A stretch of DNA of 64,000 nucleotides from Cricetomys ansorgei (Eukaryota; Chordata; Mammalia; Rodentia; Nesomyidae). Shown here piece by piece: positions 46,215 through 58,275 of this stretch (position 1 is the first letter of the stretch; each line of letters opens with the position of its first letter). Made by a program: the position numbers and the translations under genes. The notes under the pieces are model-generated. The model was given only the letters and a program-made list of their open reading frames with translations, was not told the origin of the DNA and made no database searches. Location of the stretch: contig JAMJFZ010001089.1 in the NCBI GenBank assembly GCA_026225945.1, positions 564,501 through 628,500 of the forward strand, written 5' to 3'.

Positions 46215-46540
46215 TAGCTTAAAAAGCAAAAGCCAGGAGAGCTTTGTTTTGGTTCACAGTTTCAGAGGTTTCAATCTATGGCTGTTTGGCTCTGCCGTTT
46301 TGGGGGTTGTGGTGGGGAGCACGTGTAGGAGCACAGTCGCTGACCTCCTGGCAGTCAAAAGCAAAGAGGAAGAGGAAGGGGCTAGGTTCCCAATTTCATT
46401 TCAAGGGCATGACTCAGTAGCCCAACTTTCTCTCACTAGGTCCCACCTTCTAAAGGTTCTGCCGACTCCTAATTGTCCCACGGGCTAGCTAACATGCCTT
46501 TAGCACAACAGTATTTAAGGGAACATTGAAAATTTCAACC
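46215..46540 (-). mobile_element. ERVL-type LTR
   Basis: 'ttttggttcacagtttcaga', 'ggcatgactcagtagcccaa', 'ctaggtcccaccttctaaag' match the family seen at 62.4 kb. Confidence 0.62.
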
Positions 46541-46543
46541 ATA

Positions 46544-46735
46544 ATAGCACTTGTAATCCCAGCCTTTCAAGAGGCTAAGGAAGATCATTTGCATACAAGA
46601 GTTGGAGGCTGGTGTGAAGAACAGAGCAAGACTCTGGCTTCCAACATCCTAGAGTTTGGGGCTGTGGCTTGGTGAGGAAGCATTTGCCTGGCATACGTGA
46701 GGTCCTGGGTTCAACTCCCTCCAAAATTAACAGAT
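46544..46735 (+). mobile_element. Old B1-like plus ID-like SINE pair
   Basis: B1-like 46544-46650 ('cttgtaatcccagcctttca') followed by ID-like 46660-46735 ('ggggctgtggcttggtgagg', 'aggtcctgggttcaactccc'). Either two insertions or a composite. Confidence 0.68.
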
Positions 46736-48904
46736 ACACAAGGCTCAAAACTCAACTGAAAAAATTCTATTTAAAAGTGTATTTGGAAAAGTCATTCTCC
46801 TGCCTTTTATTAGCAGCTCCTGACGTCTCTCCAGCACCCTTTTGATCACAGGGAAAGGAATGCTACACGGGAGGAATGCTAACGGCAGGTTACAGTTGTG
46901 TTCCTATACTGTGCTCTAAGCCTCCAGCCACTTTTCAAAATCGATTTTAAGAGGTATTATCAGCATTCGTGTGTCGCAGAGGCGGAGACTAAAGCAAGTA
47001 CAAACGGAGCTGCATGGCTGTTCGAGGGGATGTGGCAGCAGGCCTTGAGTCAGGCAGAGCAGGAGCCCCAGCCTCCACTTCTTTGACTTCTCTGTCTCTC
47101 AGGCAGAGGGAAAGTCTGCAGAGTTCTACTACCCGAAGTGAAGGGCAGTCTCCAGTAGCTTTCTGCCCCGCCCCCGCTAAGCATGTCGTCTTCCGATGAG
47201 CTGCTTCCCAGCCTCTGTTTACCAAATCCTACCTCTCTCGGAGGAGCTCTTCTTTCTTCATCCTGGTCCTCTGCAGCCCTCCGAGTTGCCATGACTCTGT
47301 GCCTGCCATACCCTTCTCTGGTTTCTGCCCCTGCAGCATCTGGCCTGCTTCCTATCGGTTTGCTGAGTAAGTTGATTGCTCAGGCTCCCGCCTACAGCCC
47401 TATATCAACGTTTTCCAAGTTCCCCATCAGCGAGGCCCAATCGATCCAATGACTCTTGCCTAGCCCCAACACACTCCATCCGTGAGCCGGCCAAGCTCCT
47501 TGAGGCCCAGTTAGATAGCACGCTTGTTTCCGTCCCTGTACCTTGGGTCCGACAGTAACTTTGCCAGTGATGCAACCCCCCCACCCCTTTCTGTTATCCA
47601 TCTGCCCAAGCTCCAGTCTGTCTCCTCCATCTAGTCCTCCTACTCATTATTGTCCTGCTCCTATTCTGTTGTATTTTCAACACGCAGATTATCCTACGAT
47701 GTATCCTACCTGTGTGTTGTCCTTGGTACTTCTTTTGTCACCTCAGGAAAGGAAGAAACTGTGCCCCTAGGCTGGAAACCACCTCATGTGCCTCCTTCAG
47801 GGGACCTAACAGAGCCCACACTCCCTGTGAAGACTCAGCAGGGACTAGCTGACCGTTATGAATAGATTTCAACTTAAGCAGCTGAGCTGTGCCGACACTA
47901 GCTCGTAATCACTCTTCAGACATCAGCTGCGCTCTTGAAATCTATTTGGGGTTTACAGGCCTGGCCCTGAGGGTGCCCGCCTCCGTTAAAAGTATGCCAC
48001 ACACACCCCCACCTCACCCACCCCTTGTTAGGAAGCAGCAATTTCCAGGGTCATCTGAGGGCAAAGCGGGGTGCATAGGGGGCAGTGCTGTGTGGGAAGC
48101 AGCTAAAATGTGTGAGACAGAGGAGGTGTCGACAAAGATTCTCAGGAAAACTCTGCAAAAGCAGCTTGGAGCTCTGAGCTCAGCGGTGGCCAGGGAAGTA
48201 GGTGGCTGCACTGCCAGAGCCTAGACTGATTCCAAAGGAAAAGAGTCAAGGTCAGGGTCAAAGACGACTGCCCCTCCTGACCCCTATAGCCAGCTCTCTC
48301 ACCCTTCCCACCCACCCTTCTGTTACAAAGCATAGTCTCTGCAAATTGCAATTACTGGAGCTTGCTCAAGGCAAGAATAACCATTGCCCTGTGCACACGG
48401 CACTGTGGTACCCAAAGGGCAGGAGGTAGATCAAGGGTACACTCCATATAGGGAGAACTTGACCTTCAAGAGCTCTGATGCTCACTCACTAAGTACTTCC
48501 TGAGCTGTTTGGTGTACAGCTACTGGACTGGGTACTGGGGTAGACCCATGAGCATCTTCTCCTCCCAAACCTGGTATCAAATCTGCCCTGTTTGGAGGAT
48601 GGTGGGAAGAGGGAAGAACTTGCATATGAAGGCTGAAAGGGCAAGGGGGAGGCCGCTTTCATTAGAAGCCAATGTGGAGAGAGAAAGTCCATTTCTTCAA
48701 TAATGGCCTCCTCAATGCCTTCCCTCAGGACCTCTCTTTAGACCCCAGCCCTCAGCGTCGTTGGAGTGGGGATTACATTTTTCAGTATACAAACTTTGAG
48801 GGACTTTTTCAAACCAGAGCGAACACCCAATTACTTCGACAAACTGGAACTCAGCATCCTGAAGAGGGCACATTTTGGTGGTGTTCTTTCAGATTGCAAC
48901 ACTC
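46736..48904. other. Intergenic, mostly no recognised element
   Basis: About 2.2 kb. A possible MIR-like relic near 46930-47010 and a possible minus LTR fragment near 48700-48850 were seen but are weak. No gene. Confidence 0.4.
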
Positions 48905-48909
48905 TTTTT

Positions 48910-48944
<35 letters not shown>

Positions 48945-49060
48945 TGGATCTTATTACATAGCCCAGGTTGGCTTTGAATTTACAACCCTCCTGTTCCTGT
49001 CTCCTGAGTGCTGAGATAACAGATATAGGTCACTATACCAAGCTGATGAGATTTAAACAG
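48905..49060 (-). mobile_element. Old B1 SINE with a CTG-repeat tail
   Basis: T run, then (TGC)10 at 48911-48942, then reverse B1 landmarks 'ttacatagcccaggttggct' and 'ctcctgagtgctgagataac'. The repeat sits in the tail complement. Confidence 0.8.
48911..48942. repeat. (CTG)10 trinucleotide repeat
   Basis: Ten uninterrupted TGC/CTG units (CAG on the minus strand). The Leu- or Ala-rich frames across it are artefacts. Confidence 0.97.
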
Positions 49061-49085
49061 AAACTCTCTTCTTTGTACCACCATC

Positions 49086-49135
49086 CGAAAAACAAAACAA
49101 GCAAGCAAACAAACAAACGAAAAAACCAAAACCAG
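49086..49135. repeat. (AAAC)n low-complexity tract
   Basis: AAAC/AAGC units. Confidence 0.85.
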
Positions 49136-50464
49136 TTTCCTATTTCACCTGCTCCTGATTTCTTTCCCTTTGTTGCCAACACTGGTGAATTCACAGCACA
49201 GCCAATGACCTGCAAGCTCCCGCCTTTTGGAGAGGCCTACTGGGTCCCACTCTCCCAGATCCCTCCGCAGAGGGCCCTTCCCGTGCAGCCATCTTCCTTC
49301 TGTTAAAACACCATCAACGATGTAGAAACTACTTCCTGCCCTTTGGGTGTCACGGTGCTGTACCCTCAGGGTGGGAGCTGCTCTTGTCTTCAGTACCTCT
49401 CTGTGCTTTCCTGGATGCGGGGGCATTTCTCCACTTGATCTACTCAGATAAGGGGCATGCCACTGTAGCCCTTGCTTCCACTCCAAACTACCTGGCAATG
49501 ATACTCTTACAAATCATGGAATGACAGCTGTGGGACCATCTCTGCGCTATACCTGCCCCCAGCCTCCTGCTACCCCCGTCATCAGCAGGGGACCAACACA
49601 GTTCTCTCGTCTCTTCTTGGTCACTCTTCTTGGTCCCTCTTGGTCCCATCCCCATCACCCCCCTACCCCCGCCGCCTATCTCTCTCTCTCTCCCCTCCTC
49701 CCTTTCTCTCTCTCTGCCTCAGTCTTTCTCTCCTGCCATGAAGCTTTTGTCCCTCTGCAGGCTCCTGCTCCACCCCAGACCTAGCATCCGCCGGCCCCAG
49801 GAAGAAATAAACCTTTGCTAAAACTCACCTTGTCCATGCGCATAAAGAATTATTACAATGACTCCATGTGGTTGTTTCTTTTAAAGAGCAAAATACTTGT
49901 CTGTCCAAAGGTATTTTCCCACCATTGAAACTGATGGTTAAAATCCATACAATTAAGAGTCCCTTGTTAACTGCTGTAGTTGTTGGAATATTAAGCTGTG
50001 GGCTGTAGGCTGAGGAAGGGATCCCTGAAAGCAAGGATAGTTATCTGGGGAGCTTATAAGAAATCCTGAAGTCTACTCCAGACCATCCAGGCAGATCTCC
50101 AGGAGGTTAGAGCATGACAATAGTTTTCACATTCAAAAGTACAGTGAAGATTCACAACACTTGCCTTAAGAATCTGAGGGAGACATTCAGTCCTTCTGTT
50201 TGCTAATTCTCCTCAGGGGACACTAGGTACCCCAAGACATGCTCTTCTGCCTCAGAGCTCTTTATATGTTTCCTGTCCCAGATGTGTCAGCATCTAGCTA
50301 AACCCATTGGCACTGGAAACACACTTTGGGACCCACTTTAGACCTGCTCAGTAGAACCACATTCCTTAGGTCCCTAGGGAACTCGTGGACACATGAGGAG
50401 AATGGTACTTTCCAAGATGGTGCTTTGAGTGTCCAGAAGCAGTGGCTTCTGCTGCTTTCTCACC
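49136..50464. other. Intergenic, no recognised transposon
   Basis: About 1.3 kb with a TC-rich tract at 49678-49735. No gene recognised. Confidence 0.45.
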
Positions 50465-51960
50465 GTGACAGGTTGAACTGTATTTCTTCCATTCCCCACG
50501 TCACATGTTGAAGTCCTCCGACCTCCACCTGACTTTAGAGTGTGACCTCATTTGGAAATGGGGTCTTTGCAGAGGGGCAGACCGTGATCCAACATGACTG
50601 GTCAATTAATAAATATGGGAAATTTAGACACTGAGATAGGCTTCTGGGGAAATGTCATGTCGTAATAGATAGCTGTCTATAAGTTGAGGAGAGGAGCCTG
50701 GAATGGATCCCTCAGAGGGAACCTACCTATAAATACTATTGTTTGAACAGCACTTGTCTGTCTTCTCACTGTGGCTTCGAGAGAAGTGATTATGTTAGAT
50801 TATTAGGAGGGAGCCCTCCTGACCAAACTTCGGTGACTCTACTTTTTTCTTTTTAAATATTGCATTTGGTTGTATTTATCCCCTACCCTTCTCTCTGAAT
50901 AGCACCCCCAGTACTATGGAGGCTAGCCAGTAGGGAAGAAGCTTCCTGGTCAGTACCAGTTTGATTTCTTCATGTCCTGTGACCAATGTGTGTGCTGTGT
51001 TCAGCCATAGGGTCTCATTATCAATTTCTGCATGCAAACAAGAGACATAGCAACAGAATTTATTGTTTATCCGGGGGTCCCATGATACCCCTGACCGACA
51101 GCTCAAGGGGAGGTATCCCACACCTAGAACTAGGCTTTTTATTTGGCAACCTGTAGCTTCTGGGATGTGCATAATCCCCTATGTAGAACAAATCCAGTTG
51201 GTTTTTATATGAAGAAAAAAATATTTGTGCACATTCAGGGAGTTTACAAAATGATAGGTCTCCCAATAGGTTTTTCAAACATCCTTAGTAATAGTTTAAT
51301 CGTGATAGTAATAGTCTCCCAACTTCCTCTTTCGCCTTACATTCCCATCCCTGTCCCCATTTAAACCTCTCTCCCATTTATTCCCCCCATTCCGTTCATT
51401 TCATCTGTGTTCTGTTACCTCCTCCCTTAAGACATTTCTTCCTCTCACCACCCACGATCCCTTTTGAGTTTTCTGGATTCTAGAGGTACTCCAACTAAGA
51501 CATGCAAATCTAAGATTCTGTGCTAGGAAGCACATGTAAGTGAGGCTATGCGGTGATGTTTGTCTTTCTGGATCTGGGTTGCCTCACTCCCTGGTGATTT
51601 TATAAGGAGAGGGAGGGTCATAGAGAAATATAATATGCTCCTGCTATGATGTGATACAAATGTGTGTGCATGTGCTCTACCCCCCCTCCCCCGTGTGTGT
51701 ATGTGTGTGTGTATGTGATCCTTTGCCAGAGCCTGGGTCATGCTGCTTGGACTTCTAGTCTCTAGACTTGTGAGTTCAGTGAAGATCTTCCCACCGTGAA
51801 GTAGCCTACGCAGGCATTTTACTGTAGTAACAGCAAACTGGTTAATATTAATAACTCTACCTCCAGTTTCTATCTTCCAGAACTGCGAGACAATAAATTT
51901 CTAGTGTTCAAAGCACTCAGCTTGTGGTAGTTCATTACAACAGCCACAGGAAACAAATAT
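50465..51960 (+). mobile_element. MLT1-type MaLR LTR, interrupted
   Basis: 5' part 50465-50840 ('gtgacctcatttggaaatgg', 'ggtctttgcagaggggcaga') and 3' part from about 51855 ('cttccagaactgcgagacaa', 'taaatttctagtgttcaaag'). The gap holds an L1 and other sequence. A second, similar LTR 3' end (51745-51846) precedes the last one. Confidence 0.72.
50841..51640 (-). mobile_element. Old L1 3' end within the MLT1 LTR
   Basis: T-rich left end (tail complement). At 51560-51600 the minus strand carries the conserved 'gaggcaacccagatccagaa' segment of the L1 ORF2/3' UTR junction, also present in the copy at 20.4-20.97 kb. 'actctac' occurs at both possible borders (50834-50840, 51858-51864). Confidence 0.6.
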
Positions 51961-52444
51961 GCTCAGACTGCCTTTCATCCATTTTGCTGCCAAATGCCCT
52001 AAGAAAGAACCAGAATAGATCCATCATACCCTGTCATCCCTGATCTGCAGAGACACTGGCAGCCAGCCTGGAGATGGGCTGCCTTGGGTCAGGAGCCCAG
52101 AGCTGCTTCTGCCAATGACAGCAAGGTGCTGACCAGTTTTCTCTGGAAAGCAGAGGGTTTCCTGGATAGCCGTACAGTCCCTCAATCTGTCCTGAGCCCC
52201 TACCATGCTCAATGTACTTCCAGGACTAAATTGTTCATCTCAAGACTAGGGTTTTTTGTTCTAAATACCTTTGTAGACTGATTGGTGAAGAAGCAATCTT
52301 GGTAGCTCAATACAGGGGCCACTGGGGTCATCTACTTTTTATGTTGTATTGGCATAGAGTAGCTTGTTTCACCTAATTATTGTAAAAACCAGTCTTTTTG
52401 TTTGCCCCCAAACCCAAAGGCAGTGTCAACCACACCTTGCATGT
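51961..52444. other. Intergenic, no recognised element
   Basis: Short stretch without recognised repeat or gene. Confidence 0.4.
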
Positions 52445-52607
52445 TCTTTTGTTTGCTTGTTTTTTTCCAGGCAGAGTTTCTCTGCTGTAACTCTGGCTAT
52501 CCTGGAACTCACTCTGTCAACCAGGCTAGCCTCGAACTCACAGAGATCTGCTTGTCTCTGTCTTATAAGTGCTGGGATTAAAGACGTGCACCACCACAGC
52601 ATGTCTG
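52445..52607 (-). mobile_element. B1 SINE
   Basis: T-rich tail complement, 'tctctgctgtaactctggct', 'tgctgggattaaagacgtgc' head side. Confidence 0.95.
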
Positions 52608-53529
52608 GAAGATGGAATAACTGGTTGTGCAGAGGCCCCACCGTAGCATACCAGTGTCTCCCCTTTTGAAATCCTCCCTCACAATCTGCAGTGTTTTCCT
52701 TGGTCCCCTTCCTGAGATGTTTCTCCAAAAGGTAGTGGACATGGCCTACCCCTTCAAATAAGGCAGATAGAATGGTACTGTCAGTGTCTCCAGTTGAGAC
52801 TACCAGAATCTCTCTCCTGATAAGCAAGTTGACGTACATCTGTTTCTGTGACAGAGAACACAGGCCATGGGTAGTCATGCCAAATCTCAGTGGACGGTGT
52901 TAGGAGGGACATAAAAAGTTGGGGCTTGCTTGGATGATTTGAGGGTGTTGGATTGAATAGTGCCAGAAAGCTGGGCGATTCTGAAATTGAGCATCTCACA
53001 AAATATCCACAAGAAGGGGAGAAAAGAATGCACAGAGCTATAATCGACAATATTTTATTTTAGCCAAAAGAGAGTTTGGGGTATATTTCTGTTGTGGGTG
53101 GTACAATGGCCTTGCTTTTGTCCGTGCTTAGACAAAGTGGTAAAATATTCTTACCTCGTCTTACTTGATTGTGGCTTCAGGGTGACCTGTAAGCACAGTA
53201 TTCTGGGTTATAGATGCCAGGCTGGCCTCTGGTTGGGGATTGCTCTGTGTTAAGTTTCTTAGTTCTCTACTATAGAGGAACCTTTGAATCTTCAGTCAAC
53301 CATTTGTTGCTTTTCAAGCACAGTTCAGGCTCTGCGTATAGGTCTTCATTTAGACCATGTATCATGTAAGAGGTGTGAAATAGGGCTTTCTTAATCAACT
53401 ACCAGGCAGGATACATATCCATTAACGTAACCTGAGAACCAGAGATTCTAAGTGTTCTAAAAGATTGTAAGAGATTCCAGAGTGTTCTAAGGTCAGCAAT
53501 ACCCAATTCCTGGAGGTTTTAAGTCCAAG
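52608..53529. other. Intergenic, no recognised element
   Basis: Repeat-poor stretch without a gene. Confidence 0.45.
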
Positions 53530-53632
53530 GTGTGTGTGTGTGTGTCTGTCTGTCTGTCTGTCTCTGTCTTTCTGTGTGCATGTCCTATAATCAACCAACC
53601 AACCAACCAACCAATCAACCAATCAATCAATC
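53530..53632. repeat. Compound (TG)n (TCTG)n ... (CCAA)n microsatellite
   Basis: GT run, TCTG run, about 35 bp spacer, then CCAA/CAAT units. Confidence 0.95.
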
Positions 53633-53727
53633 TCACTCCCTCTAATCTCCTCTTTTTACAAGGACACTGGTTTTGTTGGGTTAGAGGTCATCCTAATGAT
53701 CTCATTTGACCTTTAATTCATTTCATT

Positions 53728-53792
53728 TTGCAAGGCTGGAGATGAAACCTTAGACATGCTAGGCAGGCTTTCTGCCCTAATATGCCTTCCCC
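53728..53792 (-). mobile_element. ID-like relic
   Basis: Minus strand 'gcctgcctagcatgtctaag' followed by 'gtttcatctccagccttg'. Confidence 0.6.
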
Positions 53793-54424
53793 TTCTCCTA
53801 GAATCTCTCCGAATTTTAATACTTCTGGGAGTTAGACTTCATGATATAAATTCAGTTCTTAAGAGAGATTGGTGCAGAGGAAGGAAAGGGTGGGCCTAAG
53901 GTAAAAGTGATATAGGGCTCTTGGAAGGGTGCAGAGAGAGGGGAGGGAGGAGTGATGATGGTCAAGGCTTCATGGGTGAGTTGTCACTTCTGGGGATGGG
54001 GTGGGTGGGCCACAGGTTGGGTGAAGTGTGGACGATGGCACTTCCTAACCACATTTGGAAATAACCGGGAGGGAGGACACACAAGGATGGTAGCCAGTGC
54101 TTCATGTTCTCTGCAATTTGGGGTCAGATGAGTGACAGCTGTCTCAGGCCCCCTTACTGGCAGAGAATGTGAACTGGGAACTTTCTAAAAGCATTCTCCA
54201 TGAGGGTGGTTTCATGAGTCCCATCAGTCTATATTTCTAGGCTTTCTCTGCAGGCCATGCCTATAGCCCGGCTATTAAGAACACCCTTCCCAAGATCAGG
54301 AAGATAGGAAGTAAGATGTCGATGGTGCATCGTGGAAGGGGTGTGTCAAATAAGTGTCAGACCCAGTTTGTCAGCCACTCCATGGGTGTACCCCTCTGCT
54401 TCATGAGTTCTCTGGGGTGCCCTG
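53793..54424. other. Intergenic, no recognised element
   Basis: About 630 bp without recognised repeat or gene. Confidence 0.4.
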
Positions 54425-54449
54425 GCCTGTTTTTTGTTTTTTGTTTTTT

Positions 54450-54790
54450 TTATGTCTGCTTGTGTCAGAAACCTAGGACAAGTCTCTCTCAGTACCTGTG
54501 CTCAGCACTTCTCATCCTGCTCCCTATCCTAAACCTCTCCAGCCCAGGGGCCTTTGTTCCTTTTCCCCAGCTTCTGATTCCTATATAATCCAACTATTTG
54601 GGCCACATACTCCTTAGCTTGCTCTTTGTACTCTTGGCTACTGGGCTCTGTCCCCCCCCCCCCCCCCCATGGCCTGGTTCAGCCTGCTGGCCATGTTCCA
54701 GATGCCTCTGGCTATTTTCTCCCTCATATCTACAATAAAAAAAACCTTCTCCTAAACCATACCTTGAAGCTGTCATGCCTTTGTTTTTAT
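54450..54790 (+). mobile_element. ERV solo LTR (same family as 35.9-36.3 kb)
   Basis: Starts near 'tgtcagaaacctaggacaag' and ends after 'catatctacaataaaaaaaa' (AATAAA) and 'gcctttgtttttatatag'. A 17-bp C run at 54652-54668 matches the C-rich centre of the other copy. Confidence 0.65.
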
Positions 54791-54837
54791 ATAGTTTGAA
54801 GGCCTAATTCTCCACCCTTTTACAAGGATCAAACCTC

Positions 54838-54988
54838 AGAGTTTGTTTGTTTGTTTAGAGATAGGTTTTCTCTACATAGCTGTGGCTGTTCTGGAACCCA
54901 TTATATAGACCAGGTTGGGCTGGATCTCACAGAGATGCACCTGCCTCTGACTCCTCTGAGTGCTGGGAGTGGGCCGTATGCCTGGCCA
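54838..54988 (-). mobile_element. B1 SINE
   Basis: (GTTT)n tail complement, 'gctgtggctgttctggaacc', 'gagtgctgggagtgggcc' head side. Confidence 0.93.
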
Positions 54989-56147
54989 GACTTCAGCTTT
55001 GTCAGTTGTCAGCTGGTTAATTTTTTTGGTAAGGAACAGCTTTCCTAAGTTCAGTTTCCTGGTGTGAATATGGGACCATGACACCCATCCCAGAGGGCTG
55101 CCTAAGGAATATTGGAAATACTTGACTAATACCCAGCTTTCCTCACTTCCCTCTTCTCCCTCCACAACTATGCAGGAGATGGGAGCTTCTCTCCTGGGAG
55201 AGCAGGATGAAGTTCAAGTATGCTCAGCTCTGCAGAACTCCTCAAGTTGTGTAGGATCTGATCTTAACCTTGAACTTCTCAGACTCTGAGTTCCCATGTT
55301 TATAAATCAGCATCCTGTGCTATTTCATGACAGCAGCATCTGGGGGACACTCACACACCTGGGAAGTTGTTAGACATGCACATCATTGGTCTGGCCCAGA
55401 TCTGCCCGGGTGACCCAAGGAACTCAGTTAACAAGCCCTGTAAGTGATTCTGATGTACTCTTCTTTCCCTCCTTTCCTCAGAGAACCTCCGCTGGATGTT
55501 CTCTGGAAAATGGAGCCTGGGAAGGCCCATTAGTGAGACTCCAGGGAAGTTCCTTCCAGGACGTGCTCAGATCACTGTTTTGAAATTTAATGTGTGCAAG
55601 GACCGCTCTGTGCTGGGAAGGTGCCATATTGGTATTTGGTCCATTTCTTTCCTCAGAAGTAAATTTAGAGATTATTTATGTTTTTTTTTCCCCTCTTTCC
55701 CTCTTATCTAAATACCTAGCATGAAATGGACCAATGATAATCAATAACCTTTTACACTGCCCTTAGATCACTTCTTTTCCACAGCAAGCTTGCCGGAGAG
55801 CAATAAATCCCTGATGGAGTCGGCTCCTGTGATCCTGGGAAAGAGGTTCTGTAGGATGAGCTGTGGGAGCAACTGGCCCGTGCTGCCCAGTGCTGCCTAG
55901 CTCTCCCTCCTCCTCCCCTGCCCCCCCATCCCTGCCTCTGCCCTCCCTTCTCTCTTAGACAATAAATCTCTATGTGACCTCTAACTAGTCTCTTCGGTTC
56001 CCTTCACGCTTAATAGAAAAATGAGAGTAATATTAACATGAACACGCTTACCCCCAAGAAATTATTGGAAAAGCGCAGCTATGTAAGAACATGGAAGTAT
56101 TTTCAGAAAGATTGCAACCTGATGTGGAAATGTGACAATGCCTCTCT
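54989..56147. other. Intergenic, no recognised element
   Basis: About 1.2 kb without recognised repeat or gene. Confidence 0.45.
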
Positions 56148-56230
56148 CGGGTGGTGTCCAGTCCCCAGGAGACTGAGGCAGGTAGGATCACAAGCCAGCT
56201 TGGGCTACAAAGTTAGTCTCTGACAGTAAA
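56148..56230 (+). mobile_element. Old B1-like relic
   Basis: 'ccaggagactgaggcaggta' and 'aagccagcttgggctacaaa' mark a diverged 7SL-derived SINE. Confidence 0.65.
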
Positions 56231-56931
56231 ATACAGCAGTAAAGTCAACTAAAAATAAAAGAGGAAAAAGACCCTTTTCTACCTTCTCATTTTTATATCT
56301 CTAAACAAACAAACAAGCAAACAAAAAACAAAGATAAATACAACCAAAAGGCAACTCACAGACACAGGGGCCAGGCCTCCCACACACGCCTTTACAAACA
56401 GAGAACATGTTTTTAGAGCCCAGTCATAGAAGGAAGATGGCTTTTCTGTCCTTGTATCTTGCCTCCATTCCTGTCTATACCTCCTGACACACAGAGGAGA
56501 TAGACAAGCCTAGAGAGGACTTCCCAGGACACACTGGAGTGGGAGCAGCAGTTGGTATGAGGGTCTGTGTGTTTGGCATTTCTGTGCAGATGGAAAGAGA
56601 TACGATCCTATTAGGTCAGGTGAGGGACTGGACCCTGAGGCCACCGATGAGAACCTGTAGGGCTTCCTGTACCGTTGATCTCCTCCCTCTCCCTTATTTC
56701 TCAGCGGGTAGAAACAATAGAGTGGAGATGAAAATGGCTAAGTCCACCTGTACCCCCACTTCCCATTGCCGTTTCTGAGCCCATCTCAGCTGAAGCTGGG
56801 CAGTAGCAAAACCCAAAATGGAATTATATCCCAGATAGCTTCAGACCGTCTGAATGAGGACTAGAGACCTGGCGATTATCACTGCAATGACAGCTTATAA
56901 CCCACAGTTGCCAAGAACAGAGGGTTATCAT

Positions 56932-56932
<1 letters not shown>
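56231..56932. other. Intergenic, no recognised element
   Basis: About 700 bp without recognised repeat or gene. Confidence 0.4.

Positions 56933-56968
<36 letters not shown>
56933..56968. repeat. (TG)n microsatellite
   Basis: Uninterrupted TG/GT run of about 18 units. Confidence 0.97.
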
Positions 56969-56969
<1 letters not shown>

Positions 56970-57679
56970 GGGGAGGGGAGAGGAGGAGCAGGTCATTAGG
57001 AGGTAGAGGAGGAAGGTTGTGTTTCCTGTGGGAAGGAACAGGTGGGGTGAACAAGCTTAGGACCAGCCAGTTTGAATTCATTTCAGCAGTCTCTAGGGCT
57101 AGGAGAGGCAGAATGGTGACGCAGAAGGCAAGAGCCCTGTGAGGAAGACGGTGAGAGTAAGAGCTGGGGATTGGATGCTCTGCGTTTGAAAGCAAGCCTC
57201 TGGCAGGAAGAGGTAACTAGGGAGGAGCAAGGATGAGGGAGGTCATTGGCTGTGCATAGTAAGGCATACCCAGGATATGCATGCAGGGAGGATGTTAAAG
57301 TCACAGGTTTAAGAAGGCAAGGACTGGTTAACATAGAAAACTAAACCACGTCTTTGATCCTTGGCTGAGAGGGCCTGGGAAGCATGGCTCTTCAGCTTTC
57401 CAGACTCTGCAGTCTAGTAAGTCAAACCAGAAGGAAATTGGAATCGTTGTGGAACAAACCAATCTACCTTCAAATGCACTCTCCGCAAGCGCACACACAG
57501 AAATGAAAGGTCAAAAGTAAACATTCTAGGCATTCTGGTATTTTCCTAACGCTTTGCAAAGGGTCTCTCTGAGGGCCTCTGTGTGGAGATCACCGTTTAA
57601 GAGCAGTAGTAAAAAGCTGAACACTAATGCTCTGTGCCGGGACAACCTCAAACATTGCAGAGGACTTCTGCAGGTATTA
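56969..57679. other. Intergenic, no recognised element
   Basis: About 710 bp without recognised repeat or gene. Confidence 0.4.
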
Positions 57680-57835
57680 TAGCATTTAGACATACGATTT
57701 CACTGACTGAATCTGCCACATATTTTCCCCACTGTTACACAAGGACCCTGAGGTCCAGGAAGGGTAATTCACTCATGCAGCTGTCACATGGTTTAGCTAA
57801 GAACAGGCTTGTAACTTGAATTCTGGTGGTTTTTA
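57680..57835 (-). mobile_element. MIR SINE
   Basis: 'acaaggaccctgaggtccag' and 'cttgtaacttgaattctggt' are reverse MIR landmarks. Confidence 0.68.
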
Positions 57836-57873
57836 GTCATATGCCGTAGCATTACACAGACATTTTAGTAGAA

Positions 57874-58275
57874 TGTGTTGGCAAGTTTTATGTCAACTTG
57901 ACACAAAGTCACCAGAGAGGAGGAAACCTCAACTGAGAAAATTCTTCCATAAAATCCAGCTGTAGGCAAGCCTATAGGGCATTTTCATAATTGGTGATTG
58001 ATGGGTGAAGGCCCAACCCGTTGTAAGTGGGGCCACCCCTGGGCTGGTGGTCCTGGGTTCTATAAGATAGCAGGCTGAGCAAGCCATGAGGAGCAAGCCA
58101 GTAAGCAGCACCCCTCCATGGCCTTGACATCAGCTCCTGCCTCTAGGTCCCTGCCTTGCTTGAGTTCCTGCCCTGGCTTCCTTCTGTGATGAGCTGTGAA
58201 GTGGAAGCATAAGCCGGACAAACCTCTTTCCCCAGCTTGCTTTGGCTGTGATGTTTCATCACAGCAACAGACAGA
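57874..58275 (+). mobile_element. ERVL-type solo LTR (RMER15-like), near complete
   Basis: TGTGTTGGCAAG start, 'ttatgtcaacttgacacaaa', 'gggctggtggtcctgggttc', 'aagccagtaagcagcacccc', 'tgtttcatcacagcaacaga' end. The best-preserved copy in the window. Confidence 0.85.

Noticed and set aside
48672..49014. Poly-Ala and poly-Leu frames
   Set aside because: They translate the CTG repeat and flanking B1; no gene context.
53580..53632. Regularly spaced short repeats that could suggest an array such as CRISPR
   Set aside because: Plain CCAA/CAAT tetranucleotide microsatellite with no spacers, in a mammalian genome.
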